Source of the DNA: an uncultured Lachnospiraceae bacterium
GTDB lineage: Bacteria; Bacillota; Clostridia; Lachnospirales; Lachnospiraceae
DNA length: 64,000 bases
Reading direction: 5' to 3'
Assembly (NCBI GenBank): GCA_910579395.1
Contig: CAJTUC010000006.1
Coordinates: 1-64,000 of the forward strand
The notes below the pieces were generated by a model, which saw nothing but the letters and a program-made list of their open reading frames with translations, had not been told where the DNA came from and ran no database searches. Of the stretch, positions 17,478 through 26,910 are shown piece after piece (positions within the stretch are counted from its first letter, which is position 1; each line of letters begins with the position of its first letter). Both the position numbers and the translations under genes were made by a program.

Positions 17478-18439
17478 TGAGTGAAGAAAAAAAAGGCTTT
17501 TTTGCCAAGTTAAAAGAGGGATTGACAAAAACAAGGAACAATATCGTTCATGGGATTGATTCCGTATTCAGCGGTTTTTCCCATATTGATGAGGATTTCT
17601 ATGAGGAACTGGAAGAGATTCTGATCATGGGTGATATCGGTGTGGGTGCGACAGACGAGATCCTGACGAGGCTGAGGGAGCAGGTAAAGGAGAATCATAT
17701 TAAGGAACCGGCTGCTTGCAAAGATTATCTGATCCAGAATATCAAAGAGCAGATGCAGGTAGGCGAAACGGCATATGAATTCGAGCATAAACAGTCTATC
17801 GTGCTTGTGATCGGTGTCAACGGTGTCGGGAAAACGACGTCTGTCGGGAAACTGGCGGGCAAGCTGAAAGCACAGAATCGAAAAGTTCTGCTTGCTGCGG
17901 CTGATACCTTCCGGGCTGCGGCCGGAGAACAGCTGACGGAGTGGGCACATCGGGCAGGCGTGGAAATCATTGGCGGCAAAGAGGGGGCAGATCCGGCCAG
18001 CGTCATTTACGATGCGGTGGCGGCAGCAAAAGCAAGGAATGTCGATGTGCTGCTGTGCGATACGGCAGGCCGTCTGCACAATAAGAAGAATTTGATGGAA
18101 GAATTGAAGAAGATTAACCGAATCATCGACAAGGAATTTCCGGATGCCCACAGGGAAAATCTCGTTGTCCTGGACGGTACGACGGGACAGAATGCGCTGC
18201 AGCAGGCACGGGAGTTCGGAGAAGTGGCGGATTTGACAGGAATTATCCTGACCAAAATGGACGGAACGGCCAAGGGAGGTATCGCGGTAGCGATTCAGTC
18301 TGAACTGAAGATTCCGGTAAAATATATCGGGGTCGGAGAAACAATCGACGATCTGCAGAAGTTCGACGCAGAGCAGTTCGTAAATGCGTTATTTGACGTG
18401 AATCTGGACGATGTTGAAGCGGAAGAACTGGTGGAATAA
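17477..18439 (+). CDS. ftsY: Signal recognition particle receptor FtsY
   Basis: 320 aa SRP receptor GTPase. N-domain helices (about 1-100) are followed by the G domain with GVNGVGKTTSVGKLA (G1), DTFRAAAGEQL, DTAGRLHNKKNLMEEL (G3) and TKMDGTAKGG (G4). It lacks a long acidic A domain, as in many Firmicutes. It docks ribosome-SRP complexes at the membrane, working with Ffh encoded at 27729. ATG 17477 is preferred over an adjacent TTG. Confidence 0.98.
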   Translation: MSEEKKGFFAKLKEGLTKTRNNIVHGIDSVFSGFSHIDEDFYEELEEILIMGDIGVGATDEILTRLREQVKENHIKEPAACKDYLIQNIKEQMQVGETAYEFEHKQSIVLVIGVNGVGKTTSVGKLAGKLKAQNRKVLLAAADTFRAAAGEQLTEWAHRAGVEIIGGKEGADPASVIYDAVAAAKARNVDVLLCDTAGRLHNKKNLMEELKKINRIIDKEFPDAHRENLVVLDGTTGQNALQQAREFGEVADLTGIILTKMDGTAKGGIAVAIQSELKIPVKYIGVGETIDDLQKFDAEQFVNALFDVNLDDVEAEELVE

Positions 18440-18457
18440 CAGGAAAGGGGCAGGAAG

Positions 18458-19672
18458 ATGGAGCTTACGTTGGAGAAATTTGAAGAGGCGTGCGAAGTCG
18501 TAAAAAAGGTCACGATGGAGACCAAACTGGTATACAGCGACTATTTCAGCGCGCAGACAGGAAACAAGGTATATCTGAAACCGGAAAATATGCAGTTTAC
18601 AGGGGCATATAAACTGCGGGGCGCCTATTATAAGATGAGCACATTGTCGGAAGCGGAAAGGCAGAAGGGACTGATCACGGCTTCTGCAGGAAATCATGCG
18701 CAGGGCGTTGCTTATGCCGCAAAATGCTATCATGTGAAGGCGACCATCGTCATGCCGACGACGACACCGCTCATTAAGGTCAACAGAACAAAGGGCTATG
18801 GCGCGGAAGTGATCCTGTATGGAGACGTTTATGACGAGGCGTGTGCTTATGCGTATCAGCTGGCGGAAGAAAAGGGTTATACGTTCGTGCACCCTTTTGA
18901 TGATCTGGATGTGGCGACCGGGCAGGGGACGATCGCGATGGAAATCATCAAAGAGCTTCCGCTGGTAGACTATATTCTTGTACCGATTGGAGGAGGCGGG
19001 CTTGCGACGGGCGTTTCCACGCTTGCCAAGCTGTTAAATCCGAAGATTCGGGTCATCGGTGTTGAGCCGGCGGGCGCGAACTGTATGCAGGCATCAGTTA
19101 AGGCCGGGAAGGTAACGACGCTTGACAGCGTCAATACGATTGCCGACGGCACGGCCGTTAAGACACCGGGAACAAAAATTTTTCCTTATATCAGCAAGAA
19201 TCTCGACGATATTATTACAGTAGAAGATGAAGAACTGGTGGTTGCTTTTCTGGATATGGTCGAGAATCATAAGATGGTCGTAGAGAATTCCGGCCTGCTC
19301 ACCGTAGCAGCCTTGAAGCATCTTGATGCTAAAAATAAGAAGGTCGTTTCGATTTTAAGCGGCGGCAACATGGATGTGATCACGATGTCCTCTGTGGTAC
19401 AGCAGGGGCTTGTGCTTCGCGACCGGATTTTCTCCGTATCAGTGCTTCTTCCGGATAAACCGGGTGAATTATCAAGAGTGTCTGATGTTATTGCAAAGCA
19501 GAGTGGTAATGTCATTAAACTGGAACATAACCAGTTCGTGTCAATCAACAGAAATGCGGCGGTTGAGCTTCGAATTACGATGGAGGCGTATGGTACCGAG
19601 CATAAGAAGCAGATCATTCAGGCGCTTGAGGAAAGCGGGTATAAGCCGAAGGTCGTGCGCGCGAGCATCTGA
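18458..19672 (+). CDS. ilvA: Threonine ammonia-lyase with C-terminal ACT domain
   Basis: 404 aa fold-type II PLP enzyme that deaminates threonine to 2-oxobutyrate. Lys52 in TGAYKLRGAYYKM is the Schiff-base lysine, and IGGGGLATG binds the PLP phosphate. The last 80 residues (FSVSVLLPDKPGELSRVSDVIA onward) form a single ACT domain, as in the short biodegradative/allosteric form rather than the two-ACT-like IlvA. Whether it serves isoleucine synthesis or threonine breakdown is open. It starts 18 nt after ftsY with GAAAGGGG as ribosome site. Confidence 0.93.
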   Translation: MELTLEKFEEACEVVKKVTMETKLVYSDYFSAQTGNKVYLKPENMQFTGAYKLRGAYYKMSTLSEAERQKGLITASAGNHAQGVAYAAKCYHVKATIVMPTTTPLIKVNRTKGYGAEVILYGDVYDEACAYAYQLAEEKGYTFVHPFDDLDVATGQGTIAMEIIKELPLVDYILVPIGGGGLATGVSTLAKLLNPKIRVIGVEPAGANCMQASVKAGKVTTLDSVNTIADGTAVKTPGTKIFPYISKNLDDIITVEDEELVVAFLDMVENHKMVVENSGLLTVAALKHLDAKNKKVVSILSGGNMDVITMSSVVQQGLVLRDRIFSVSVLLPDKPGELSRVSDVIAKQSGNVIKLEHNQFVSINRNAAVELRITMEAYGTEHKKQIIQALEESGYKPKVVRASI

Positions 19673-19781
19673 TTGAAGAACAGATTTTTCAGTCTGTTGT
19701 GAAGGTATGTAAGAATAGGATATTGGATAATTCATATACTAGTTTATATGGATATACCAGCAGGAAAAAGGGGGAGAGGGG

Positions 19782-20636
19782 ATGAAAAAGAAAATTGTCA
19801 GAAATTATGCGATGATCACGCTCATGGCATTGCTCAATGCGGCGGCAATCAGTCTTTTTATAGATCCCCATAATCTTGCACCGGGCGGTGTTACGGGTAT
19901 TGCGGTCATTATCAGCAGAGTTTTGTCTGTGGAGACAGGTACGCTGATTTTTGCGCTGAACGTTCCGATTCTGTTATTTGCAATTTGGCAGTTCGGTCTT
20001 CATTTTGCCGTATCGACTATATACGCGACTGTGCTTATTTCTGTTTTTACCAATCTTTTAGCGCCCTTTGGGCCGGCGACGGATGACATTCTCCTGGCGG
20101 TACTGGCGGGTGGAGTTCTCTATGCGGTGTCCATTGGCCTGATTATGAAAGCAGGTGCGACGACAGGCGGTATGGATATTATTGTCAAGTGGCTTCGGGT
20201 GAAGCTGCCGTATTTAAAGACAGGAGTGCTTTTTTTCATTACAGATGCTATAATCATAAGTGTATCGGGAATTGTGTTCAGGAATCTGGATGTTGCGCTA
20301 TATGCAGGAATCATCGCTGTTGTGAATTCTGTTGTGCTGGATTTTGTATTATACGGAAAGGATGAGGCGAAATTGCAGTATATCATCAGCGATAAGGCGG
20401 ATACGATTACGGACAGACTTTTGAAGGAGCTGGATATCGGCGTGACCCAGATAGAGGGGCGCGGGGCATTCAGCAAAAAAGAGAAAAAAGTTTTGATGTG
20501 CGTTGTTAAAAAGCCGGTATCTCCGCGGGTAGAGGATATCGTGAAAGAAGAAGATGCGGAGGCGTTTATGGTCATTACAAGTGCGACAGAAATTTTTGGT
20601 GAAGGATATAAGAGTTATTTTGCAGATAGATTTTAG
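19782..20636 (+). CDS. YitT family membrane protein
   Basis: 284 aa. The N-terminal 190 residues contain five to six membrane segments (DUF161, motifs PHNLAPGGVTGIA and KAGATTGGMDIIVK). A soluble DUF2179 domain makes up the last 80 residues (LQYIISDKADTITDRLLKEL to the C terminus). The transported substrate, if any, is unknown for the family. The Shine-Dalgarno is GGGGGAGAGG. It is probably first in a unit with the lysozyme gene 50 bases later. Confidence 0.9.
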   Translation: MKKKIVRNYAMITLMALLNAAAISLFIDPHNLAPGGVTGIAVIISRVLSVETGTLIFALNVPILLFAIWQFGLHFAVSTIYATVLISVFTNLLAPFGPATDDILLAVLAGGVLYAVSIGLIMKAGATTGGMDIIVKWLRVKLPYLKTGVLFFITDAIIISVSGIVFRNLDVALYAGIIAVVNSVVLDFVLYGKDEAKLQYIISDKADTITDRLLKELDIGVTQIEGRGAFSKKEKKVLMCVVKKPVSPRVEDIVKEEDAEAFMVITSATEIFGEGYKSYFADRF

Positions 20637-20686
20637 ATGAAAAGATACCTGTGGCAGCGTAGTGAATATCAGTAAGAGGAGTATGT

Positions 20687-21796
20687 ATGCGGGGAAAAAA
20701 GGTACAAATGAAGAGAAAGAGCAGAAAACAGCGGAGAAATGAGAATGGGATTCTATTTGGTTCCATTATCCTTTGTATCGTGACATTGTGCGCGGTCACA
20801 ATCTGCCTGGTCATGGTCTTTCAATATCGTGCTGCACAGATAGAAGCGGCAGAGATGAGGGACGAAATTGCAAGGCTTCAGGAGAATTATACGCCGGAAG
20901 AAGTGGAAACGATGATTGCCAGTGAAAAAGAAAATGCGGCGCTTCAGGCTTCGGAAGAAACCGAGGATGCGATGCTCGATAGGATGAAGGAGCTTATGCT
21001 TTCCGGAGAGGGAGCGGTCAATATGCTCCGTAAATTTTTCCCGAATGAAATTGTGCTCGTTGATAACACCCAGTATTATTTTTTCCCGATTTCGGATACG
21101 CTTGCCAAGCATTCATATCTACCGGAAAACTTTATACTTACGGAAGATGAATTGATTGAATATTATGATAACGGAGAACTCGTTTCTCATAAGGGAATTG
21201 ACGTATCCAGATATCAGGAGAAAATTGACTGGCAGGAAGTCGCGGAAGACGATGTGGAGTACGCGTTTATCAGACTGGGTATCCGCGGTTATACGGAAGG
21301 TGAGATTAAAGAGGACGATACATTTGAGTATAATATCAATGGCGCCTTGGATAATGGAATCGAAGCAGGCGTTTATTTCTTTACGCAGGCAATCAGTGTA
21401 GAGGAGGCGGAAGAAGAGGCACAGTATGTACTGGATGCGATTGAGCCCTATGATGTTACCTATCCCGTTGTATTGGATGTGGAAGCGGTAAGCAGTGAAA
21501 ATGCCAGAACAGCGGAGTTGACGAAGGAAGAAAGAACGGAATACTGCATTGCTTTTTGCGAGATGATAAGGCAGGCTGGATATACGCCGATGATCTATGG
21601 TAATTTAAAGACTTTCATGCTGCTGCTCGATATGGAACAGCTGGAAGCATATGATAAATGGTTTGCCTACTATGATACGGAACTTTATTTCCCTTATAAT
21701 GTCAGGATATGGCAGTATACCGATACCGGAAGTATAGAAGGTATCGATACGGATGTGGATATCAATATCAGCTTCGGAAACTTTTCCGGTGAATGA
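20687..21796 (+). CDS. Membrane-anchored GH25 lysozyme
   Basis: 369 aa. A basic N terminus (residues 1-20) precedes one membrane segment at about 24-46, then a coiled-coil-like stretch, then a glycoside hydrolase 25 domain from about residue 165 (GIDVSRYQEKIDW, AFIRLGIRGY, AGVYFFTQA, VVLDVEAV, IWQYTDTGSIEGID). The family Asp and Glu are in GIDVSRYQ and LDVE. It should cut peptidoglycan outside the cell while tethered to the membrane. It overlaps the next gene by 4 bases. Confidence 0.92.
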   Translation: MRGKKVQMKRKSRKQRRNENGILFGSIILCIVTLCAVTICLVMVFQYRAAQIEAAEMRDEIARLQENYTPEEVETMIASEKENAALQASEETEDAMLDRMKELMLSGEGAVNMLRKFFPNEIVLVDNTQYYFFPISDTLAKHSYLPENFILTEDELIEYYDNGELVSHKGIDVSRYQEKIDWQEVAEDDVEYAFIRLGIRGYTEGEIKEDDTFEYNINGALDNGIEAGVYFFTQAISVEEAEEEAQYVLDAIEPYDVTYPVVLDVEAVSSENARTAELTKEERTEYCIAFCEMIRQAGYTPMIYGNLKTFMLLLDMEQLEAYDKWFAYYDTELYFPYNVRIWQYTDTGSIEGIDTDVDINISFGNFSGE

Positions 21797-22671
21797 TCAT
21801 GGATGAGAAAAATTTGGAACAATACGAGAAAACAGGTTTTTTACTGGAATCTTTCAAATTATTTCATATAAAAGACCGCATCCGGAAGGATTTTCCATTC
21901 CACTATCATGATTTCTATAAGATCATTTATTTTGTGGACGGAAACGTCAGCTATAAGATAGAAGGGAAGACGTATCGGTTAAAGCCTCATGATTTCGTGC
22001 TGGTGGATTATAATGCGATTCATAAGCCGGAAATAGAGAGCAGTGAGCCTTATGAGCGGTATATCATTTATCTGGCCGAAGAATTCATGAATCATGAGAA
22101 TAAGCAGGGAGAACGGCTGAAGCGTTGTTTTGAAATGGCAGGGCAGAACGGAAACCATGTGTTACATTTTTCACCGGGCAGCTATGAAGCGCTGTTGGAC
22201 TGTCTGATGCGGATTGAAGAGGAAGAGCATGGGGAACAGAACTTTTTGCGGGATAAGTTGTTAGAGGCGGCTTTTCTGGAATTTATGGTGTTGTTTAACA
22301 GGGCGTGCATTGCTCAGCCGAAAGCCTTTATTACAACGGCAGTTTATCATGAGAAGATCGTAGATGTGATTTCATATATACAGGCGCATCTGACGGAGAA
22401 TATCAGCATTGATTTTCTGGCAGAGACGTTCTATATCAGCAGATACTATCTGATGCGGCAGTTCAAGGAAGCAACGGGATATTCTATCCATCAGTATATC
22501 AATGAGAAAAGAATTTTGGAGGCCAAAAGAAGAATCCTGACCGGCGTGCCGGCCTCAAAAGTCTGCTATGACTGCGGATATTCCGATTATTCCACATTCG
22601 CGAGGCGTTTTAAGGAAATCATAGGCGTAGCGCCTTCTATGGTGAAGGAAATACATCCATATTTACCGTAA
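21793..22671 (+). CDS. AraC-family transcriptional regulator
   Basis: 292 aa. An N-terminal cupin-like sensor (about 20-110; FPFHYHDFYKIIYFVDG, YRLKPHDFVLVDYNAIHKP) is followed by a C-terminal double helix-turn-helix (about 195-290; FYISRYYLMRQFKEATGYSIHQYI, CYDCGYSDYSTFARRFKEIIGVAPS). The ligand is unknown. Its start overlaps the lysozyme stop (ATGATC). A second ATG three codons in (21799) is possible. It may regulate its own operon or the flanking genes. Confidence 0.9.
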   Translation: MIMDEKNLEQYEKTGFLLESFKLFHIKDRIRKDFPFHYHDFYKIIYFVDGNVSYKIEGKTYRLKPHDFVLVDYNAIHKPEIESSEPYERYIIYLAEEFMNHENKQGERLKRCFEMAGQNGNHVLHFSPGSYEALLDCLMRIEEEEHGEQNFLRDKLLEAAFLEFMVLFNRACIAQPKAFITTAVYHEKIVDVISYIQAHLTENISIDFLAETFYISRYYLMRQFKEATGYSIHQYINEKRILEAKRRILTGVPASKVCYDCGYSDYSTFARRFKEIIGVAPSMVKEIHPYLP

Positions 22672-22678
22672 AAAACAG

Positions 22679-22707
22679 TTTTCATTTTCCGGCAAATTTG
22701 CTACAAT
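22679..22707 (+). promoter_or_regulatory. Probable promoter of the DUF1905/C39-like gene
   Basis: TTTTCA (22679-22684), 17-nt spacer, TACAAT (22702-22707) preceded by an extended -10 TGC. It lies just after the AraC stop and 80 nt before the next start. Confidence 0.5.
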
Positions 22708-22787
22708 ATCATTATACGCAGGAGACGGTACAATCTTATATTAAAAACTATATAAAGACAGGTGCAGGACACCGGAATGGAGGAAAC

Positions 22788-23456
22788 ATGAGATATTTTT
22801 TTGAATCCAAAGTGGAGAAGCGTGACAAGGGATACATAATCGATCTTCCCTTTAACGTATGGGAGGTGTGCAAGCAGAGAGATGTGATTCAGGGCGATCT
22901 GGTGCTGGATAATAAGATTATTGACTGCGAGCTTCATCCCAAAGAGAAGGGCAATTATGAAATTTATATTCAGGACGAAGAAGCAGTGAATGTGGAACTT
23001 GGGGTGGCTCATAAGATACTGCTTCATGTCAATGGTTCCCTGATCCGTATGGACCAGAACAGCCCATACAGCTTCGAGAATCCGGTTCGTAAAATCGACA
23101 GTATTGATGTAATTAAACTGCCGGAAGATGGGCTTTGCGGACAGGCCTGTGTGGCGATGCTGGCAGGCGTTACAATTGCCGAGGTCATCAGCGTTATGGA
23201 CTGTCGGGAATGGCAGGCAACGATGGGACGTGTGATTTCCGCGCTGAATTATTACGGCATTGATCATACGGATATCATTATGTATACGGAAGGACGGGAA
23301 ACCGTATTGCCGAAATGCGCGATCCTGATGGAGAGAATGGGACGTTTCTGTCACTATCTGGTGCACTTTGACGGAAAATATTACGATTCCCATGCGGGCA
23401 TAATGACGGAGTATGATACCAGCAAACTGCTGGGGTATTTGGAGATTAAATGCTAG
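22788..23456 (+). CDS. DUF1905-like domain fused to a C39-like cysteine-peptidase domain
   Basis: 222 aa. Residues 1-85 (RYFFESKVEKRDKGYIIDLP onward) resemble the small beta-barrel DUF1905 domain. Residues about 110-222 resemble papain-fold C39-like peptidases: candidate nucleophile Cys in LPEDGLCGQACVAMLAG, His in CHYLVHFDGKYYDSHAG and Asp after it. The order GQ-C...H...D fits. ATG 22788 is chosen for its AATGGAGG ribosome site; an upstream in-frame ATG at 22698 has none. The stop TAG is also the first bases of a dispersed structured element. Domain calls are by eye and moderately sure. Confidence 0.6.
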   Translation: MRYFFESKVEKRDKGYIIDLPFNVWEVCKQRDVIQGDLVLDNKIIDCELHPKEKGNYEIYIQDEEAVNVELGVAHKILLHVNGSLIRMDQNSPYSFENPVRKIDSIDVIKLPEDGLCGQACVAMLAGVTIAEVISVMDCREWQATMGRVISALNYYGIDHTDIIMYTEGRETVLPKCAILMERMGRFCHYLVHFDGKYYDSHAGIMTEYDTSKLLGYLEIKC

Positions 23457-23587
23457 TGTGAGAAGAACTTCTAATTGCCTTTGGCAATTTTCATTCGCAG
23501 CAATGGCTGCTTCGTGAAGAAGTTCTACGATTTGTCAAAGGCAAATCTTTCTCACACGAAAGAACGCCTGAAATACGGCGTTCTTCC
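23456..23587 (+). repeat. Dispersed structured element, copy 1
   Basis: Nested pairing. P1 is GTGTGAGA (23456-23463) with TCTCACAC (23550-23557). P2 is AGAACTTCT (23464-23472) with AGAAGTTCT (23518-23526). Inside P2 are two small hairpins (ATTGCC-TTT-GGCAAT and GCAGC-AATG-GCTGC). After P2 comes GATTTG/CAAATC. A final separate hairpin is AAGAACGCC (23560-23568) with GGCGTTCTT (23577-23585). The first base is the G of the preceding TAG stop. P1's word GTGTGAGAAGA recurs at 23629, next to a TGCCGCC-GAGA-GGCGGCA hairpin (23601-23618). Confidence 0.85.
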
Positions 23588-23655
23588 CACTGATGGTTTG
23601 TGCCGCCGAGAGGCGGCATGGTTAATAAGTGTGAGAAGATACACAGGATAACAAT

Positions 23656-23712
23656 AGGGGACGGTATTTCTGCCTGCAAGCATTGTCAGATGGATATGCC
23701 GCCCCTTTTTTA
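23656..23712 (+). terminator. Long-loop terminator before the FHA gene
   Basis: AGGGGACGGTAT (23656-23667) pairs with ATGCCGCCCCT (23696-23706) with one bulge, followed by six to seven T. The loop is long (28 nt), so this is less certain than the other terminators. It closes the 284-bp gap after the C39-like gene. Confidence 0.55.
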
Positions 23713-23740
23713 GGAAAGAGCAGAACACGGGGGGAAAAGG

Positions 23741-24061
23741 ATGCAGAAGGTACGTTTGATAGGGTGTTATGGAATCTTTGAAGATATGGTGCTGGAAGTG
23801 GAAAAGGAAATAACGATAGGCCGTAATGCGGGGGTGTGTCAGCTGGTTTATCCGGAAACGGCAAGAGGAATCAGCGGGACGCACTGTAAGATAGAGAATA
23901 CGGACAGCGGCGTGTTTCTGACAGACCTTCATTCGACGAATGGTACCTTTCTTGCGGACGGAACAAAACTTGCGCCGGACAGACCGCTGCCGTTGTTGGA
24001 CGGACAGGGTTTCTATCTTGGCAGCAGAGAAAATGCGTTTGATGTTATGATTGGCGAATAA
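23741..24061 (+). CDS. FHA-domain protein
   Basis: 106 aa, essentially one forkhead-associated domain that binds phosphothreonine peptides. Conserved residues are visible in ITIGRNAG, the GISGTHCKIE core and HSTNGTFLADGTKL. No membrane segment or second domain. The Shine-Dalgarno is GGGGGGAAAAGG. The phosphorylated partner and kinase are not in the window. It is flanked by terminators, so probably monocistronic. Confidence 0.92.
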   Translation: MQKVRLIGCYGIFEDMVLEVEKEITIGRNAGVCQLVYPETARGISGTHCKIENTDSGVFLTDLHSTNGTFLADGTKLAPDRPLPLLDGQGFYLGSRENAFDVMIGE

Positions 24062-24097
24062 GGTTTGGGATGCACTATTTGATTTTGACAGAGGAAG

Positions 24098-24131
24098 AGA
24101 GGCGGCCTGTGTTTTTTGCAGCCTCTTTTTT
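24098..24131 (+). terminator. Terminator after the FHA gene
   Basis: AGAGGC (24098-24103) pairs with GCCTCT (24121-24126), with further inner GC pairs and a long T-rich loop, followed by TTTTTAT. It lies about 35 nt after the FHA stop. Confidence 0.7.
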
Positions 24132-24189
24132 ATTAAATATATATATGCCTGCAGATGGGCGAAAGTGGATTGGTCAAAAGGAGATTATT

Positions 24190-25626
24190 ATGTATGACGT
24201 AATTGTAATTGGAGCGGGCGTATCGGGGGCAGCAGCAGCCCGTGAGTTATCCCGTTATAAGGCCCGGATATGTGTGATTGAAAAAGAGGAAGATGTCTGC
24301 TGCGGTACCTCTAAAGCCAACAGTGCGATTGTGCATGCCGGTTATGATGCGGTTCCGGGTTCTCTCAAAGCGAAACTGAATGTACGCGGGAATCAGATGA
24401 TGGGTGAGCTTGCAAAAGATCTGGATTTTCTATTTAAAAGGAACGGCTCGCTTGTAATCTGTACAGAGGAAGAGGAGTTACCTGCCCTGCAGGAACTCTA
24501 TGAGAGAGGTCAGATAAACGGAGTCAAAGATCTGCGCATATTGAGCAGAGAAGAGACACTTGCGATGGAGCCAAATGTGACAGATTGTGTGTGTGCTGCT
24601 TTGTATGCGCCAACAGCAGGAATCATATGTCCGTTTGAATTAAATATTGCATTGGCTGAAAATGCGTGCACAAATGGGGTGGAATTCAGGTTTGATACGG
24701 AAGTAGAAAAAATCATAAAATCGGAAAAAGGATATGAGCTGCATACAAACAAGGGGATATTCAGAACGAAATATGTAGTGAATGCCGCCGGAGTATATGC
24801 AGATGAACTTCATAATATGGTAAGCGAAAAGAAAATCCATATTACGCCGCGGCGGGGGGATTACTGCCTGTTGGATAAGGCGGCAGGGAATCATGTGGGA
24901 AGAACTGTTTTTGCACTGCCCGGAAAATTCGGAAAGGGAATCCTCGTTACGCCTACTGTTCATGGTAATCTTCTGGTCGGACCTACTGCGATTGACGTAG
25001 GAGATAAAGAGGGAATAAACACCAGCAGAGCGGGCTTGGAACAGGTCATGGAAAAAGCCGGACTGAATGTGAAGAATCTTCCAATGCGACAGGTAATCAC
25101 ATCTTTTGCTGGACTGCGGGCGCACGAAGAACAGGGGGATTTTTTGATAGGAGAAGTAGAAGATGCGAAGAGATTCATTGATTGTGCCGGGATTGAATCG
25201 CCGGGAATCGCAAGCTGTCCGGCAATTGGGGAAATGGTGGCGCAGATTGTAAGAGATAAAATGAAATTGGAAGAAAAAAATAACTTTATCTCCACCAGAA
25301 AGGGAATCCGAAGGCCGGCCGACCTCAGTAAAGAAGAGAGGAATGAATTGATCAGAAAAGAGCCCGCTTATGGAAGCATTGTCTGCCGCTGTGAAATGAT
25401 TACGGAGGGAGAAATAATTGATGCGGTCAGACGGCCGCTTGGAGCGAAATCTTTGGACGGTATAAAGCGCAGGACAAGGGCAGGAATGGGACGATGCCAG
25501 TCAGGGTTCTGCTCGCCGCGGGTGATGGAAATATTGGCAAGAGAGAGGGATGTGAGTATGTTTGATATCACGAAATCCGGCGGGAAATCGCAGATTGTTG
25601 TCGGAATCAATAAGGACGCGTTATGA
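24190..25626 (+). CDS. FAD-dependent dehydrogenase, GlpA/LhgO-like, with BFD [2Fe-2S] domain
   Basis: 478 aa. A Rossmann FAD motif (VIVIGAGVSGAAAARELSRY) at the start leads a DAO-type oxidoreductase domain (CGTSKANSAIVHAGYD, VGPTAIDVG). The C-terminal 80 residues form a BFD-like ferredoxin domain (VCRCEM, then GMGRCQSGFC; four Cys). Similar proteins are annotated as anaerobic glycerol-3-phosphate dehydrogenase. It is first in a three-gene operon with a second flavoprotein and DUF1667. No glpK or glpF lies nearby, so the glycerol-3-phosphate substrate is unproven. ATG 24190 follows AAGGAG; the longer upstream frame runs through a terminator. Confidence 0.88.
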   Translation: MYDVIVIGAGVSGAAAARELSRYKARICVIEKEEDVCCGTSKANSAIVHAGYDAVPGSLKAKLNVRGNQMMGELAKDLDFLFKRNGSLVICTEEEELPALQELYERGQINGVKDLRILSREETLAMEPNVTDCVCAALYAPTAGIICPFELNIALAENACTNGVEFRFDTEVEKIIKSEKGYELHTNKGIFRTKYVVNAAGVYADELHNMVSEKKIHITPRRGDYCLLDKAAGNHVGRTVFALPGKFGKGILVTPTVHGNLLVGPTAIDVGDKEGINTSRAGLEQVMEKAGLNVKNLPMRQVITSFAGLRAHEEQGDFLIGEVEDAKRFIDCAGIESPGIASCPAIGEMVAQIVRDKMKLEEKNNFISTRKGIRRPADLSKEERNELIRKEPAYGSIVCRCEMITEGEIIDAVRRPLGAKSLDGIKRRTRAGMGRCQSGFCSPRVMEILARERDVSMFDITKSGGKSQIVVGINKDAL

Positions 25627-25639
25627 GGAGGCAGCGGAT

Positions 25640-26908
25640 ATGAAACAGTATGATATTGTTATCATTGGCGGCGGCCCGGCCGGTCTGGCGGCGGCGGTTT
25701 CTGCAAAGAAGAATGGAATAGACCGTATTTTGATTCTGGAACGGGATGAGGAATTGGGCGGTATTTTGAACCAGTGTATTCATAATGGTTTCGGACTTCA
25801 TACTTTTCAGGAGGAACTGACGGGACCGGAGTATGCCGGCCGCTTTATAGAGCAGGTAAAGGAACTGGATATTGCTTATAAATTAAATACAATGGTCATG
25901 GATATCAGCCGGGAGAAAGTGGTAACGGCAATGAACCGGGAAGACGGTCTGTTCGATGTTCAGGCGAAAGCCGTTATTCTGGCGATGGGATGCCGGGAAA
26001 GGGCCAAAGGGGCATTGAATATACCGGGATTTCGCCCGGCGGGTATCTATTCGGCGGGAACGGCACAGCGGCTGGTCAATATGGAAGGCTATATGCCGGG
26101 CAGGGAGGTCGTCATTCTCGGTTCCGGTGATATCGGACTGATCATGGCAAGAAGAATGACACTGGAAGGAGCAAAAGTCAAGGTAGTAGCCGAGCTTATG
26201 CCCTATTCAGGCGGCCTGAAAAGGAATATCGTGCAGTGTCTGGACGATTATGGGATTCCGTTAAAATTGAGCCATACGGTAATCGATATTAGGGGAAAAG
26301 AACGGATGGAAGGCATTACGCTTGCGGAAGTTGACGAGAGAGGAAAACCTGTTCCGGGAACAGAAGAATTTTATTCCTGTGACACGCTTTTACTTTCGGT
26401 GGGGCTGATACCGGAGAATGAAATTTCTGAGAAAATGGGTGTGGAAATGAATCGGGCCACTTCGGGACCTAAGGTAAACGAAAGTTTGGAAACAAATATC
26501 AAAGGCGTATTTGCCTGCGGTAATGTGCTTCATGTGCATGATCTGGTAGATTTCGTATCGGAAGAAGCCGCGGCGGCAGGAAAAAACGCGGCATCCTATG
26601 TGAAGAAAGAACGTCCGGAAGAAGGGAATGGGCGGGAAATACGGCTGAATCCGGAGAATGGAATTAGATACACGGTTCCGGTCATGATCAACACCGCGCG
26701 CATGGATGAAAAACTGACAGTGCGGTTTCGTGTAGACGGGGTGTATAAGTATTGTTATGTGAGCGCTTATTTTGACGAGGAAAGGGTGATCCACAGAAGG
26801 CGTCAGGTAATGGCACCGGGAGAAATGGAAGAAATGAAGCTGACGAGAGAACAGCTTCTTCAATATCCGGAGCTAAAAACGATAACCGTAAAAGTCGAGG
26901 AGGAATAA
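25640..26908 (+). CDS. NAD(P)/FAD-dependent oxidoreductase (second subunit of the GlpA-like operon)
   Basis: 422 aa pyridine nucleotide-disulphide-type flavoprotein. N-terminal FAD motif IVIIGGGPAGLAAAVSAKKN, a NAD motif VVILGSGDIGLIMARRMTLEGAKV at about residue 155, and closing FAD motif VFACGNVLHVHDLVD. It probably passes electrons between the GlpA-like dehydrogenase and NAD(P). Its start is 13 bases after the first gene's stop (GAGGAG site). Position, partners and size match the clostridial trio with DUF1667. Confidence 0.9.
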   Translation: MKQYDIVIIGGGPAGLAAAVSAKKNGIDRILILERDEELGGILNQCIHNGFGLHTFQEELTGPEYAGRFIEQVKELDIAYKLNTMVMDISREKVVTAMNREDGLFDVQAKAVILAMGCRERAKGALNIPGFRPAGIYSAGTAQRLVNMEGYMPGREVVILGSGDIGLIMARRMTLEGAKVKVVAELMPYSGGLKRNIVQCLDDYGIPLKLSHTVIDIRGKERMEGITLAEVDERGKPVPGTEEFYSCDTLLLSVGLIPENEISEKMGVEMNRATSGPKVNESLETNIKGVFACGNVLHVHDLVDFVSEEAAAAGKNAASYVKKERPEEGNGREIRLNPENGIRYTVPVMINTARMDEKLTVRFRVDGVYKYCYVSAYFDEERVIHRRRQVMAPGEMEEMKLTREQLLQYPELKTITVKVEEE

Positions 26909-26910
26909 GG

